A stretch of DNA of 63,535 nt from Oscillatoria sp. SIO1A7 (GTDB lineage: Bacteria > Cyanobacteriota > Cyanobacteriia > Cyanobacteriales > Laspinemataceae), in assembly GCA_010672965.1 (NCBI GenBank), contig JAAHFN010000011.1:1-63535 (forward strand), in the 5' to 3' direction. A program made the translations under genes and the position numbers. Each line of letters begins with the position of its first letter. Position 1 is the first letter of the stretch. The notes below the pieces were generated by a model. The model saw only the letters and a list, made by a program, of their open reading frames with translations, was not told the DNA's origin and made no database searches. This document shows, piece after piece, positions 52,898-62,060 of this stretch.

Positions 52898-53404
52898 TTA
52901 TTTTAATTTAATTTACTTATCGTCTTTATGCTGAAATTAATAGCATTTTTATAGAGCTATGATATTAGCTCTACATCCATCCTTATAGCACTAGGGATTA
53001 GGGTTAGCACAGTTACAAAACGCTCTCTTTCTATACTGGCAAGACTTTGACGCGCCTTGCTGAGCAGTGACTGCTGAGCAGTGACTGCTATATTAGACCA
53101 TCTTAGGAATTGTGCCCTTTGTCTTGCCTGCGAGCCAGTCCTGCTATTTACTCCTATCGAGAACTGGCACCGCAATTCGCAAAGGCTTAATTCCTAGCCA
53201 TACTAACTCGAAGAGCGATCGCCTGACGGGCCACGCTCAACTCAGACTCCAAAACATCATACTCGACTTTATAGCAGTAAGCAGTCATGCGATTCTCCTG
53301 CAAAGACGCTCTTGCAACGGCAGTCAGCTTTTAGCACAAGCCTTGCCGTTACTAGCAAGGAGCGAGATTTGAACTGTCCGTTCCTTGAGTGCGTAGTGCT
53401 ATAA

Positions 53405-53575
53405 TCCCTGGATTTGCTAGAACCTCAGCGCGGATAGAATCCCAGTTAATCGTATTCCCACTCATTTTTTCTCTTCCTCAGCCATAAATTTCTTCATGCG
53501 TTCTTCAGCAATGTGAAGCTTTGATTTGCGAAGATACTTGTTATCCCAACCAGTAAAACTACAACAGTCATGTTA
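53405..53575 (-). pseudogene. Decayed toxin-antitoxin remnant
   Basis: On the minus strand a C-terminal fragment reads TGWDNKYLRKSKLHIAEERM and continues to KKFMAEEEKK-stop. The stop overlaps an ATG (ATGA at 53465) that begins MSGNTINWDSIRAEVLANPG and runs into a GCGTAGTGCTATAAT-type repeat end. Overlapping toxin C-terminus and HTH-antitoxin start (as in HigB/HigA-type pairs) is the likeliest reading. Both ends are missing. Confidence 0.45.
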
Positions 53576-53583
53576 TAGCGCTT

Positions 53584-53628
53584 CGCCTCCCCTGTCAATT
53601 TACCAACGGTAAATTGACAGGGGAGGCG
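53584..53628. repeat. Perfect 21-bp hairpin, 3-nt loop
   Basis: Arms CGCCTCCCCTGTCAATTTACC (53584-53604) and its exact complement (53608-53628), loop AAC. No T-tail. Confidence 0.95.
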
Positions 53629-53921
53629 CAAGAGGCTTCCGTGGCAGGGCGGAAGAGGCAGTCAGGGTCAGCGGTCAGCTCTAAGATATAGCACTACACA
53701 GTAAGGTTAGGACGGTTACAAAATGCCACAGCTTACGAAAGGCAAGACTTATGCCCGATAGCTGACCGCTGTCTGCGGCTGTCCGCAGGAGAATCGCCTG
53801 ACCGCTTACTGCTATATAGCTGACTTATTACCTTGAGACTTATTACCTTGAGACTTATTACCTTGAGACTTTTGACTTGCGCGTAGCGCTATATATCTGG
53901 CGATCGGCCATTAGACAAATA

Positions 53922-53989
53922 GCTATAAAACAAGATAAGCTCGGCTAGCCTTTGCTACAGGGTTCGCCGAGCTTATCTTGTTTTATAGC
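53922..53989. repeat. Perfect 24-bp inverted repeat, 20-nt loop
   Basis: GCTATAAAACAAGATAAGCT CGGC (53922-53945) and its exact complement (53966-53989). A further CGATCGGC...GCCGATCG pair lies outside. Function unknown. Confidence 0.93.
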
Positions 53990-54057
53990 CGATCGATTCA
54001 ATTCAAAACTGACTGCTGACATATATAATGCCGACCTACCAATCGCTAGCAGAAAGC

Positions 54058-54198
54058 TTACTTGCTCTGTCCGACTGCGATCGATGGCTCGTCCAATAAC
54101 AATAGAGGCGATCCGCTCTGAGGCTGAGCTGGGCTCAAGCTCATCGCCAGGTGCAACAAAAATGTAATTACAGCAGCTTGTATAAGTTTTTCTAACAT
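54058..54198 (-). CDS. Candidate small secreted or membrane peptide (46 aa)
   Basis: Minus-strand ORF, ATG at 54198 with a strong Shine-Dalgarno GGGAGGAG (54210-54203) at optimal spacing. It encodes MLEKLIQAAVITFLLHLAMS, then LSPAQPQSGSPLLLLDEPSI and AVGQSK. The first 20 residues look like a signal peptide or membrane anchor (basic start, hydrophobic core, small residues). No homologue is recognised, and it lies in repeat-rich DNA, so it may be spurious. Confidence 0.4.
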   Translation of the reverse strand: MLEKLIQAAVITFLLHLAMSLSPAQPQSGSPLLLLDEPSIAVGQSK

Positions 54199-55092
54199 GT
54201 ATCTCCTCCCCTGAATGTTGGCGTCAGTTTCCAGCTCTATGCTTTCAATGTAGGTTTCGCAAACAAACTGTAGAGACCCTTGTATGTCACTGGTTTATCT
54301 GGCCACAACTGCACCCGACAATCCGGAAAAAAACATCTTATGGGAATGGGAAATGGGGAATGGGAATTGGGAGCGTGGGGAGATAGGGAAGGGTGGGACT
54401 GTCGGAAGAACCTTGGGGAGAGATGGGGGAAGAGTGGGGACTGTCGGAAGAACCGGAAAAAATTCTCCCCACAGTCCCCACAGTCCCTACACTTCCATCT
54501 CTCCCGACAGTCCCCACAGTCTCCCCCCTCTCCCCCCTCTCCCCCGGTCCCCATATCTCATGCAATTCGCGGGTCGGCAGAGGACAATCTACTTACTTGC
54601 ACCCTAAGACAGACGCAAAGAATGTAGAAGCCTTAATTAAAAAGTCAAAGCTTAAGCAATCTGACCGACTTAGAAGGGTTTGCTGCCTTTTTGGTCAAGA
54701 CTAAAAAAGACCTAGCAAAAGGTCGCTGGCCATCAGGGCTTATGAATCAGTAATCAATATCACCACCTACGAGGGGCAATACCCCTCATAATCATTATAA
54801 CAGATTTCAGTTGAATAGTCAGGAATTTGGGAATCGGGGCATATGGGGCATGGGGCATCGGGCAGGGGGACTGTGGGAAGGGTGGGGACTGTGGGAAGGG
54901 TGGGAGCGTGGGAAGGACCGTATAAAATTCTTTTCCCTACTCTCCCACCTCCCAAGCTAAGAACTCTCAAGCTAAGAACTCTCAAGCTAAGAACTCTCAA
55001 GCTAAGAACTCTCAAGCTAAGAACTGAAAACTTAAGAAGGTCCCTGACCCCGCCAACTTGCATTAGAATAAAGAGGAAATGTTTGCCCAATC
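54199..55092. repeat. Spacer with GGGGAGATAGGG and AAGCTAAGAACTCTC repeats
   Basis: GTGGGGAGAT-type and CCCCACAGTCCC-type runs (54335-54550), GGGACTGTGGGAAGGGT units (54865-54910), and a tandem 15-mer AAGCTAAGAACTCTC, about five copies (54953-55026). The 54560-54760 stretch is unique and AT-rich, without a clear gene. Confidence 0.85.
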
Positions 55093-56451
55093 TTGAATAT
55101 AAGTAGTAACCAGTCATTTAGGAATAGTTTCCAGGTGAATTCCGAATCGATTAGCCAAGAGCCAATTAGCCTAGATTTCAAATCAGGCAATTTTGTCCCT
55201 GCAGATCTAGAGCAAGAAAATCTCATAGGCGCCAATCTTAGAGGCGCATATCTCAGAGATGCAAAACTAGCTGGAGCGGATTTGAGCGAAGCCAATATTA
55301 GTTATGCAGATATGATTGCAGCTAACTTGGCTGGCGCTAATCTCAGCGGAGCAGACATAAGCGAAGCTACTTTAAACTTGGCGAACTTGAGCGAAGCCAA
55401 TTTGAGCGGAAGCAATCTTAGGGGTGCCAACCTAGTGGGAACCAACCTGAGCGATGCCGACCTCAGAGGTGCCAATCTTAGAATGGCCAATTTAATTGGC
55501 GCGGACTTGTCTGGGGCTAACTTGAATGGAGCTAACTTGAGCGGCGCAGACCTGAGCGAAGCCAACCTACAAGGCACAATTCTGCAAAAGGCGATTTACG
55601 ATCTCAGGACTCGCTTCTGCGACGGGCTCGATCCCAACAAGAACGGTGCTTACTGGATTACCTCTAATGTCTCGCTTCCGGGAGTGAACCTGAGTGGGGT
55701 GGATCTCAGCGGAGTAAACTTGAAAAGAGCCGACCTGCGGGGAGCAAACCTGAGACAGGCGAAATTAGTGGAAACTAATCTCGAACATTCCAACTTATTT
55801 AGAGCGAACCTTAGCGGTGCCGATTTAAGAGGAGCTGCCTTAAAAGGAGCCATCCTGCAAAAGGCGGTTTACGATACCAAGACTTTGCTATCCCAAGGAA
55901 TTGACCTGACTCTGGCAGGGGCTTACCGAATTGCCCCGAAAGTATCTCTCTCGGAACTAAACTTAACTGGCGTCGATTTGAGCGGGGCAGAGCTTAGAGG
56001 TGCCGACCTGAGCGAAACTAATTTAGCTAAGGCAGAAATGATAAATGTCGATCTTACTAAAGCCAATTTGAGAAAGGCTTATATGGAGAATGCCAATATG
56101 AAGGGAGCCGATTTGAGATGGGCGGATATTATTGGTGGAGTTTTGAATCAGGTCAATCTGAACAATGCAGATTTGCGGTGGGTAGATTTGACTAGAGCAG
56201 ACCTTAGAGGTTCTAACCTAAAATCTGCCGACCTTAGACAAGCAGATTTGACAGGTGCCAGTCTCAATCATGTCAATTTGAGCGATGCGGATTTGCGGGG
56301 AGTAGATTTGAGTAGAGCCGACCTCAGAGGAGCCGACCTCACGGGAGCCGACCTCAGAGGAGCCGATTTGACTAGAGCAAACCTTCGGTGGGCAAAGCTT
56401 GATGGTGCCAACCTGACTGATGTAGATCTCAGTACGGCTGTGCAAAAATAG
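55093..56451 (+). CDS. Pentapeptide-repeat protein (about 452 aa)
   Basis: The chain is dominated by A(D/N)LXX pentapeptides (for example ANLSGADISEATLNLANLSE), which fold as a right-handed quadrilateral beta-helix. The repeats form three blocks, interrupted by two similar inserts with QKAIYDLRTRFCDGLDPNKN and QKAVYDTKTLLSQGIDLTLA. Many such proteins occur in cyanobacteria; functions are mostly unknown, and some mimic DNA. The listed start is TTG 55093 with GGAAATG-like sequence upstream but no strong Shine-Dalgarno. No membrane segment or signal peptide is seen. Confidence 0.88.
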   Translation: MNISSNQSFRNSFQVNSESISQEPISLDFKSGNFVPADLEQENLIGANLRGAYLRDAKLAGADLSEANISYADMIAANLAGANLSGADISEATLNLANLSEANLSGSNLRGANLVGTNLSDADLRGANLRMANLIGADLSGANLNGANLSGADLSEANLQGTILQKAIYDLRTRFCDGLDPNKNGAYWITSNVSLPGVNLSGVDLSGVNLKRADLRGANLRQAKLVETNLEHSNLFRANLSGADLRGAALKGAILQKAVYDTKTLLSQGIDLTLAGAYRIAPKVSLSELNLTGVDLSGAELRGADLSETNLAKAEMINVDLTKANLRKAYMENANMKGADLRWADIIGGVLNQVNLNNADLRWVDLTRADLRGSNLKSADLRQADLTGASLNHVNLSDADLRGVDLSRADLRGADLTGADLRGADLTRANLRWAKLDGANLTDVDLSTAVQK

Positions 56452-56953
56452 GGGGTAGGGTGTGGGGTGTGGGGTGTGGGGGTGTAGGGAATTGGGAAAG
56501 TTTTGAGTTTTAAGTTTTGAGTTTTAAGTTTTGGGTTTTAAGTTAAAGATTTGCAATTTCATTACTCAAAATTCAATAGGACTTACGCATAGACTCTATG
56601 AATAGGGGCGTTCGCGAAGCGTCTGGGCCCCTGAGAATCGCGGGGGGATTGCCCCTACAAATACTAGATATGGATAGTTTGCGTAAGTCCTGTTCAAAAT
56701 TAAAAACTCTTTTGGTCCCCTTGTACCAGTTTTGAGTTTTAAGTTTTGAGTTTTAAGTTAAAGATTTGCAATTTTATTACTCAAAATTCAAAATTAAAAA
56801 CTCTTTCGGTCCCCTTGTACCCACACCCCACACCCTACACCCTACACCCTACCCCCCACACCCTACCCCCCACACCCTACCCCCCACACCCTACCCCCCA
56901 CACCCCCCCACACCCCATGCCCGATAGAATAATAAGGATGTCTCGCAGCACCC
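56452..56953. repeat. Tandem-duplicated spacer with MITE-B and heptamers
   Basis: Two direct copies of about 75-bp sequence ending TTCAAAATTAAAAACTCTTT and GGTCCCCTTGTACC (about 56538-56728, with MITE-B inside, and 56735-56821, uninterrupted), then ACACCCT/CCCCACACCCTA runs (56822-56915). polA follows. Confidence 0.92.
56577..56692. mobile_element. MITE-B copy with adjacent empty site
   Basis: TAGGACTTACGCA left and TTTGCGTAAGTCCTG right ends, 116 bp long. TTCAA is duplicated on both sides (56572-56576 and 56693-56697). The same flanking sequence without the element recurs at 56735-56821, with a single TTCAA at 56787-56791. Confidence 0.96.
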
Positions 56954-59900
56954 TTGGCTTTTATCTTGGCTCCTACTTTGGCTCCTAATCTGTCGGCCGA
57001 TCGCCCTACTTTCATTCTCGTTGACGGTCACTCTTTGGCTTTTCGGGCCTATTACGCTTTTGCCAAAGGTCGCGATGGCGGCCTGCGCGCTTCAAGCGGC
57101 ATTCCCACAAGTATATGTTTTGGCTTTCTCAAATCTCTGCTAGAGGCGATCGCAGCGGAACAGCCAGAGTCCCTAGCTGTGGCTTTTGACCTGGCGGAGC
57201 CGACTTTCCGCCACAAAGCCGATCCTACTTACAAAGCCGATCGCGTTGAAACCCCAGCGGACTTTCTGGCCGAAATGCCCAACCTCCAAGAATTGCTGGC
57301 GGCGCTGAATCTGGCGGTCGTTACCAAAAGCGGCTATGAAGCGGATGACGTACTGGCGACAGTAGCTATGGAAGCTGTTGCCGCTGGCTACCGCGTCAAA
57401 ATTCTCAGCGGCGATCGCGATTTATTCCAACTCGTGGATAGGGAACAAGGCATCAGCGTCCTATATATGAGTACCAAGAAAGGAGCTGCGATCGCCGAAT
57501 TCGAGCCGGAACAGGTGGAAGAAAAACTAGGCATATCCCCATCCCAGGTAGTAGATTACAAAGCTCTCTGTGGAGACAAGTCCGATAACATTCCCGGGGT
57601 AAAGGGAATCGGCGAAAAGACAGCAGTAAAATTACTAGCAGAATACGGCAGCCTCGACGGCATTTATAATTCCCTCGACAAAATGAAGGGGGCGATCGAG
57701 AAAAAATTGCAGCAAGGGAAAGAGGCCGCCTACCATTCCCAGTTTCTAGCCACAATCGTGCGAGACGTTCCCATAGAGATTTCTTTAGCAGACTGCAAAC
57801 TGCTCGGTTTCGACAGCGCTAAGGTAGAATCCATCCTGGAAAAGCTAGAATTTCGCGATTTTCTGGCCAAAATCAACAAACTCCAAGAGCAACTGGGCGG
57901 CGCTCCCATCACCTTACCCTCAGCCCCAGCCCCCTTGCCTGCCAAGCCAAGCCAAGTAAAAAAGAAACGGAAAAGCAAGGCTAGCTCGGGAGCATTGCAA
58001 CTATCCTTGTTTGGCGATCCGACTCCTCTAGACTTAGAAGAAACGACGGCAGAAGAAACAGCAGAAGAAATTGCTACAGAAGAAACTACAGCGGAAGAAA
58101 CTATTACAGAAGAAGACTTAGCAGAAATATTCCCTGTTATAGGTTCGGGAAATGTTTCCCCAGAAGCTGCGATCGCCCTAAGCCTCGCACCGATTAAACC
58201 TCGCATTATAGATACGCCCGAAAAGCTAGCTGAGTTGGTGCAAATGCTGCTGGGCTTTACCGATGCTGACGCTCCCGTGGCTTGGGATACGGAAACCACA
58301 TCTGTGGAACCGCGAGATGCCGAGTTAGTTGGCATTGGCTGCTGCTGGGGCAAAGGTGCCGAGGATGTCGCCTATATTCCTATCGGTCATGCAGACGGCG
58401 ACAACTTGGAACTGGCAAAAGTCCTGGAAGCATTGCGTCCTATTTTAGAAAGCGCCGATTATCCCAAAGCGCTGCACAATGTCAAGTTTGACCGGCTGGT
58501 GCTGCGCTGTCAGGGAATCGAATTGGCTGGGATAGTATTAGATACGATGCTGGCGAGTTATCTGGCTAACCCAGAAGGCAGTCACAAGCTCAGCGATGTA
58601 TCTCGTCAATATTTGTCTGGGATAAGAAACTTGCAGCTTAATAAGATGCCGATAGGTTGGTTGCTAGTTCGAGAAATCGATTGTATGGCTGGCGTTATGT
58701 TTTTGCGCAATTTTTTAGAGTCGCAAACCTATGATTCTTTGAAGCTTGCCAAAGGGAAAACCATCGCCGACCTGGATATCGCAACCACTGCTAGATACTG
58801 CGGTATGGATGTCTATCCTACATTTTTGCTGGTGCAGAAGCTGCGGCAGGAATTGGAGGAAGCGCCGGAACTCTACAAGCTGCTGCTAGAAATGGAACAA
58901 CCCCTAGAACCAGTTTTGGCAGAGATGGAATATCGGGGGGTGCGCATAGATGCCGCCTATCTGGAAAACCTTTCCCAAGAGTTGGCAAATAAATTAGGAG
59001 CGATCGAACAGCAAGCCTACGATGCTGCTGGCGAGCAGTTTAATTTAGGCTCCCCCAAGCAGTTGAGCGAATTATTGTTTGAGAAACTGGGTTTAAGCCT
59101 GAAAAAATCGCGCAAAACCAAAACTGGTTACTCTACCGACGCCGCTACCCTAGAAAGGCTGCAAGGAGACCATCCAGTAATTGATGCCATTGTCGAGCAT
59201 CGCACTCTGTCGAAGTTGAAATCTACTTATGTAGATGCGCTGCCGCAAATTGCACGGGCAGATACCGGGCGAGTGCATACCAACTTTAACCAAAATGCTA
59301 CCTCTACGGGGCGGCTTTCTTCTTCTAATCCCAATTTGCAGAATATTCCCATTCGCACGGAATTCTCGCGCCAGATTCGCAAGGCGTTTCTGCCAGAGCC
59401 GGGATGGTTGTTGGTCTCGGCAGATTATTCGCAAATAGAATTGCGGATTTTGGCGCACCTCAGCCAAGAGCCGGTTTTGATTGAGGCTTATACCAATAAC
59501 CAGGACGTACATGAGGTGACCGCTAAGCTGCTTTTTGAAAAAGAGACCGTGACCCCAGACGAGCGCCGTTTGGGAAAAACGATTAATTTTGGCGTCATTT
59601 ACGGGATGGGTGCGCAGCGCTTTGCTCGGTCGGCGGGAGTCAGCCCCGCACAAGGGAAGAAATTTATCCAGCGGTTTAATGAGCGCTATGAGAAAGTGTT
59701 TGGTTATTTGAAGCAGATGAAACGGGAGGCGATCGCTCTGGGTTATGTCTCCACGCTTTTCGGTCGCCGCCGCTATTTCCGCTTTGACGCGCAGAGCTTG
59801 CGCAACCTCAAAGGAAGCAGCCCCGAAGAGATTGACCTAAATAGCCTCAAAAGACTCGGCCAATATGACGCGCAATCCCTGCGAGCCGCTGCCAATGCCC

Positions 59901-60142
59901 CCATCCAAGGGTCTAGCGCCGACATTATTAAGGTTGCAACAATCGAGCTAGACCGGATTCTCCAGCAATATCGATCGCGCTTATTATTGCAAGTCCATGA
60001 CGAGCTAGTCTTTGAAATTCCTCCAGAAGAGTGGGACGAGCTGCAGCCAGCGATTCGCTCTACTATGGAAAATGCCGTAGAACTTAGCGTGCCCCTAGTG
60101 GTGGATATCCATGCCGGGGATAATTGGATGGAAGCGAAATAG
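56954..60142 (+). CDS. polA: DNA polymerase I (about 1062 aa)
   Basis: Domains in order: 5'-3' exonuclease (about residues 15-310; FILVDGHSLAFRAYYAFAKG, GDRDLFQLVD, GDKSDNIPGVKGIGEKTA), 3'-5' exonuclease (about 430-620) with intact DxE (WDTETTS), NVKFD and YCGMD motifs, so proofreading is expected, and the polymerase domain (motif A DYSQIELRILAHLS, motif B RRLGKTINFGVIYGM, motif C QVHDELVFE). A low-complexity acidic insert (EETTAEETAEEIATEETT, about residues 360-390) separates the two exonuclease parts. An in-frame stop at 56933-56935 limits the start. TTG 56954 (MAFILAPTLAPN), TTG 56966 or TTG 56975 are candidates; none has a strong Shine-Dalgarno. Confidence 0.95.
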   Translation: MAFILAPTLAPNLSADRPTFILVDGHSLAFRAYYAFAKGRDGGLRASSGIPTSICFGFLKSLLEAIAAEQPESLAVAFDLAEPTFRHKADPTYKADRVETPADFLAEMPNLQELLAALNLAVVTKSGYEADDVLATVAMEAVAAGYRVKILSGDRDLFQLVDREQGISVLYMSTKKGAAIAEFEPEQVEEKLGISPSQVVDYKALCGDKSDNIPGVKGIGEKTAVKLLAEYGSLDGIYNSLDKMKGAIEKKLQQGKEAAYHSQFLATIVRDVPIEISLADCKLLGFDSAKVESILEKLEFRDFLAKINKLQEQLGGAPITLPSAPAPLPAKPSQVKKKRKSKASSGALQLSLFGDPTPLDLEETTAEETAEEIATEETTAEETITEEDLAEIFPVIGSGNVSPEAAIALSLAPIKPRIIDTPEKLAELVQMLLGFTDADAPVAWDTETTSVEPRDAELVGIGCCWGKGAEDVAYIPIGHADGDNLELAKVLEALRPILESADYPKALHNVKFDRLVLRCQGIELAGIVLDTMLASYLANPEGSHKLSDVSRQYLSGIRNLQLNKMPIGWLLVREIDCMAGVMFLRNFLESQTYDSLKLAKGKTIADLDIATTARYCGMDVYPTFLLVQKLRQELEEAPELYKLLLEMEQPLEPVLAEMEYRGVRIDAAYLENLSQELANKLGAIEQQAYDAAGEQFNLGSPKQLSELLFEKLGLSLKKSRKTKTGYSTDAATLERLQGDHPVIDAIVEHRTLSKLKSTYVDALPQIARADTGRVHTNFNQNATSTGRLSSSNPNLQNIPIRTEFSRQIRKAFLPEPGWLLVSADYSQIELRILAHLSQEPVLIEAYTNNQDVHEVTAKLLFEKETVTPDERRLGKTINFGVIYGMGAQRFARSAGVSPAQGKKFIQRFNERYEKVFGYLKQMKREAIALGYVSTLFGRRRYFRFDAQSLRNLKGSSPEEIDLNSLKRLGQYDAQSLRAAANAPIQGSSADIIKVATIELDRILQQYRSRLLLQVHDELVFEIPPEEWDELQPAIRSTMENAVELSVPLVVDIHAGDNWMEAK

Positions 60143-60492
60143 TCATATCAAATGCGGCAAATGCGGTTAAACAGGGATTTAAATCAGGACTTATAGCGCT
60201 AGGCGGAAGTCAAAAGCCAAAAATAAAAAGTCAAAAGTAGGAACTGGCTAAGGAGCGAGCATTTATAAATGTCCTAACTTATTTGCGTAATGCTAGAAGT
60301 CCTATAAATGCGTAATATCAAGTCAGGTTAAATACCCACAGAAAAAATTTAGAATCTCCCGTAGGACGGGCGTCCCGCCTGTCCTTGGGGCGGGGGGGAC
60401 TTTTCGCTGGTCCCGTCCTACGCAGAAGCTTTTTTTGGGGCATTCAAACCGACATGATATAACTCGATTCCCAATTCCCAATTCCCTAAAAG
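60143..60492. repeat. Spacer with element D relative and REP-like palindrome
   Basis: 60193-60300 resembles element D of 45799-45908 (TATAGCGCTAGGCGGAAGTCA ... GGAGCGAGCATTTATAAATG ... TTTGCGTAATGCTA). About 60356-60423 is a GTAGGACGGGCGTCCCGCC palindrome. Then a short ATTCCCAATTCCCAATTCCC run. No gene. Confidence 0.85.
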
Positions 60493-61623
60493 CTACCTTT
60501 TCATGTTAGCCATCGCCTCTTTGCCGCCATCGAGAAAGGGCTGCCATTCCCCTTTTTGCTCTCCGGCGCGTTTTTCGACGACACCGTGCCAGAACTTATT
60601 CATTACCGATACGTCTTCCGGGAGGCGGCGCACTAGGGTGCCTACAAGCGATCGCGCTAAACTGTTTGCTTCCAAAGTCTTCGCCCCAAAGTAATGACCG
60701 TGCAAAATAGCATCTTCCAAAACGCCAATTTGCTCCGCTGTCGATAAGGCCGATTCTAAGCGTTGGTCGTCAGAGCTGGCCGCATCGCTGGCTTCTCGCA
60801 AATCGGAGAAAGTTTGCAGCAGCACGTCCAGCAACATCGGCGGAACTTCTACCTCGAAGCCATGCCGTTTCAGCAAGTCTTGAGTGCGGAAGAGGATAAT
60901 CTCTTTTTCCTGTTTTTTGTTCGAGACTACGGGGATATGGACGAAATTAAAGCGACGCTTCAGAGCCGAGGATAGTTCGTTAACTCCGCGATCGCGACTG
61001 TTAGCAGTAGCAATAATATTGAATCCCGGTTGGGCAAAGACAATATTATCTGCTTTCAGCTCGGGAATCGAGATATATTTCTCGCTCAAAATCGAAATCA
61101 GAGCATCCTGCACGTCAGAGGTGCAGCGGGTCAGTTCTTCAAAGCGACCCATCCCCCCTTCCTGCATTCCGGTCATAATCGGCGAAGGAATAATCGACTC
61201 CCGGGACTGGCCGGAAGCAATAACCATTGCCACGTTCCAGGAATATTTAATTTGGTCTTCGGTGGTGCCGGCGGTTCCTTGCACGACATAGGTAGAGTTG
61301 TCACAAATGGCGGCGGCGAGCAACTCAGCCAGCCAGCTTTTGCCAGTCCCCGGGTCGCCAATTAGCAGCAAACCGCGATCGGAGGCCAAAGTGACGATCG
61401 CCCGTTCCACAATCGAAGGATTGCCATACCATTTTTGGTCTATTTTGCGATCGAGTTTCTGGGAAGGAGTGCTGCCCAAGACGAAAGTCCGCACCATTTG
61501 CGGCGATCGCTTCCAAGAAAAAGGCCGATTCCCTTTATCGATAGAAGCCAGATAATCCAATTCTTCCCGGTATTTTATTTCCGCCGGTTGCCGCAAAATC
61601 TCTGCCTTTTTTTTCTTGCTCAT
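60493..61623 (-). CDS. MoxR-type AAA+ ATPase (376 aa)
   Basis: The AAA+ core starts after an N-terminal basic region (SKKKKAEILRQPAEIKYREE). Walker A: LLIGDPGTGKSWLAELLA (about residues 84-101). The pre-sensor and sensor region with NIIATANSRDRGVNELSSAL follows. MoxR ATPases act as chaperone-like remodellers, usually with VWA proteins; no VWA gene is in the window. A DUF6745-like gene lies upstream on the same strand, separated by about 440 bp of repeats. ATG 61623 is preceded by a normal AT-rich context. Confidence 0.85.
   Translation of the reverse strand: MSKKKKAEILRQPAEIKYREELDYLASIDKGNRPFSWKRSPQMVRTFVLGSTPSQKLDRKIDQKWYGNPSIVERAIVTLASDRGLLLIGDPGTGKSWLAELLAAAICDNSTYVVQGTAGTTEDQIKYSWNVAMVIASGQSRESIIPSPIMTGMQEGGMGRFEELTRCTSDVQDALISILSEKYISIPELKADNIVFAQPGFNIIATANSRDRGVNELSSALKRRFNFVHIPVVSNKKQEKEIILFRTQDLLKRHGFEVEVPPMLLDVLLQTFSDLREASDAASSDDQRLESALSTAEQIGVLEDAILHGHYFGAKTLEANSLARSLVGTLVRRLPEDVSVMNKFWHGVVEKRAGEQKGEWQPFLDGGKEAMANMKR

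Positions 61624-62060
<437 letters not shown>

Larger units (their letters stand above)
52898..54057. repeat. Repeat-rich spacer with strong hairpins
   Basis: No intact gene. Contents include GAGCAGTGACTGCT units (about 53060-53090), TTGTTAACC-free GCAGTAAGCAGTCA units (about 53272-53345), two strong inverted repeats (listed), a decayed toxin-antitoxin remnant (listed), CTTATTACCTTGAGA units (about 53823-53875) and several TATAGCACTAC/GCGTAGCGCTATA-type ends. Confidence 0.75.

Noticed and set aside
54284-54704. Several overlapping ORFs of about 100 aa
   Set aside because: Translations of GTGGGGAG and CCCCACAG repeats in different frames; no conserved motif.
55302-55577. Minus-strand ORFs rich in LAPLRSA within the pentapeptide gene
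   Set aside because: Antisense shadow of a regular pentapeptide-repeat gene.
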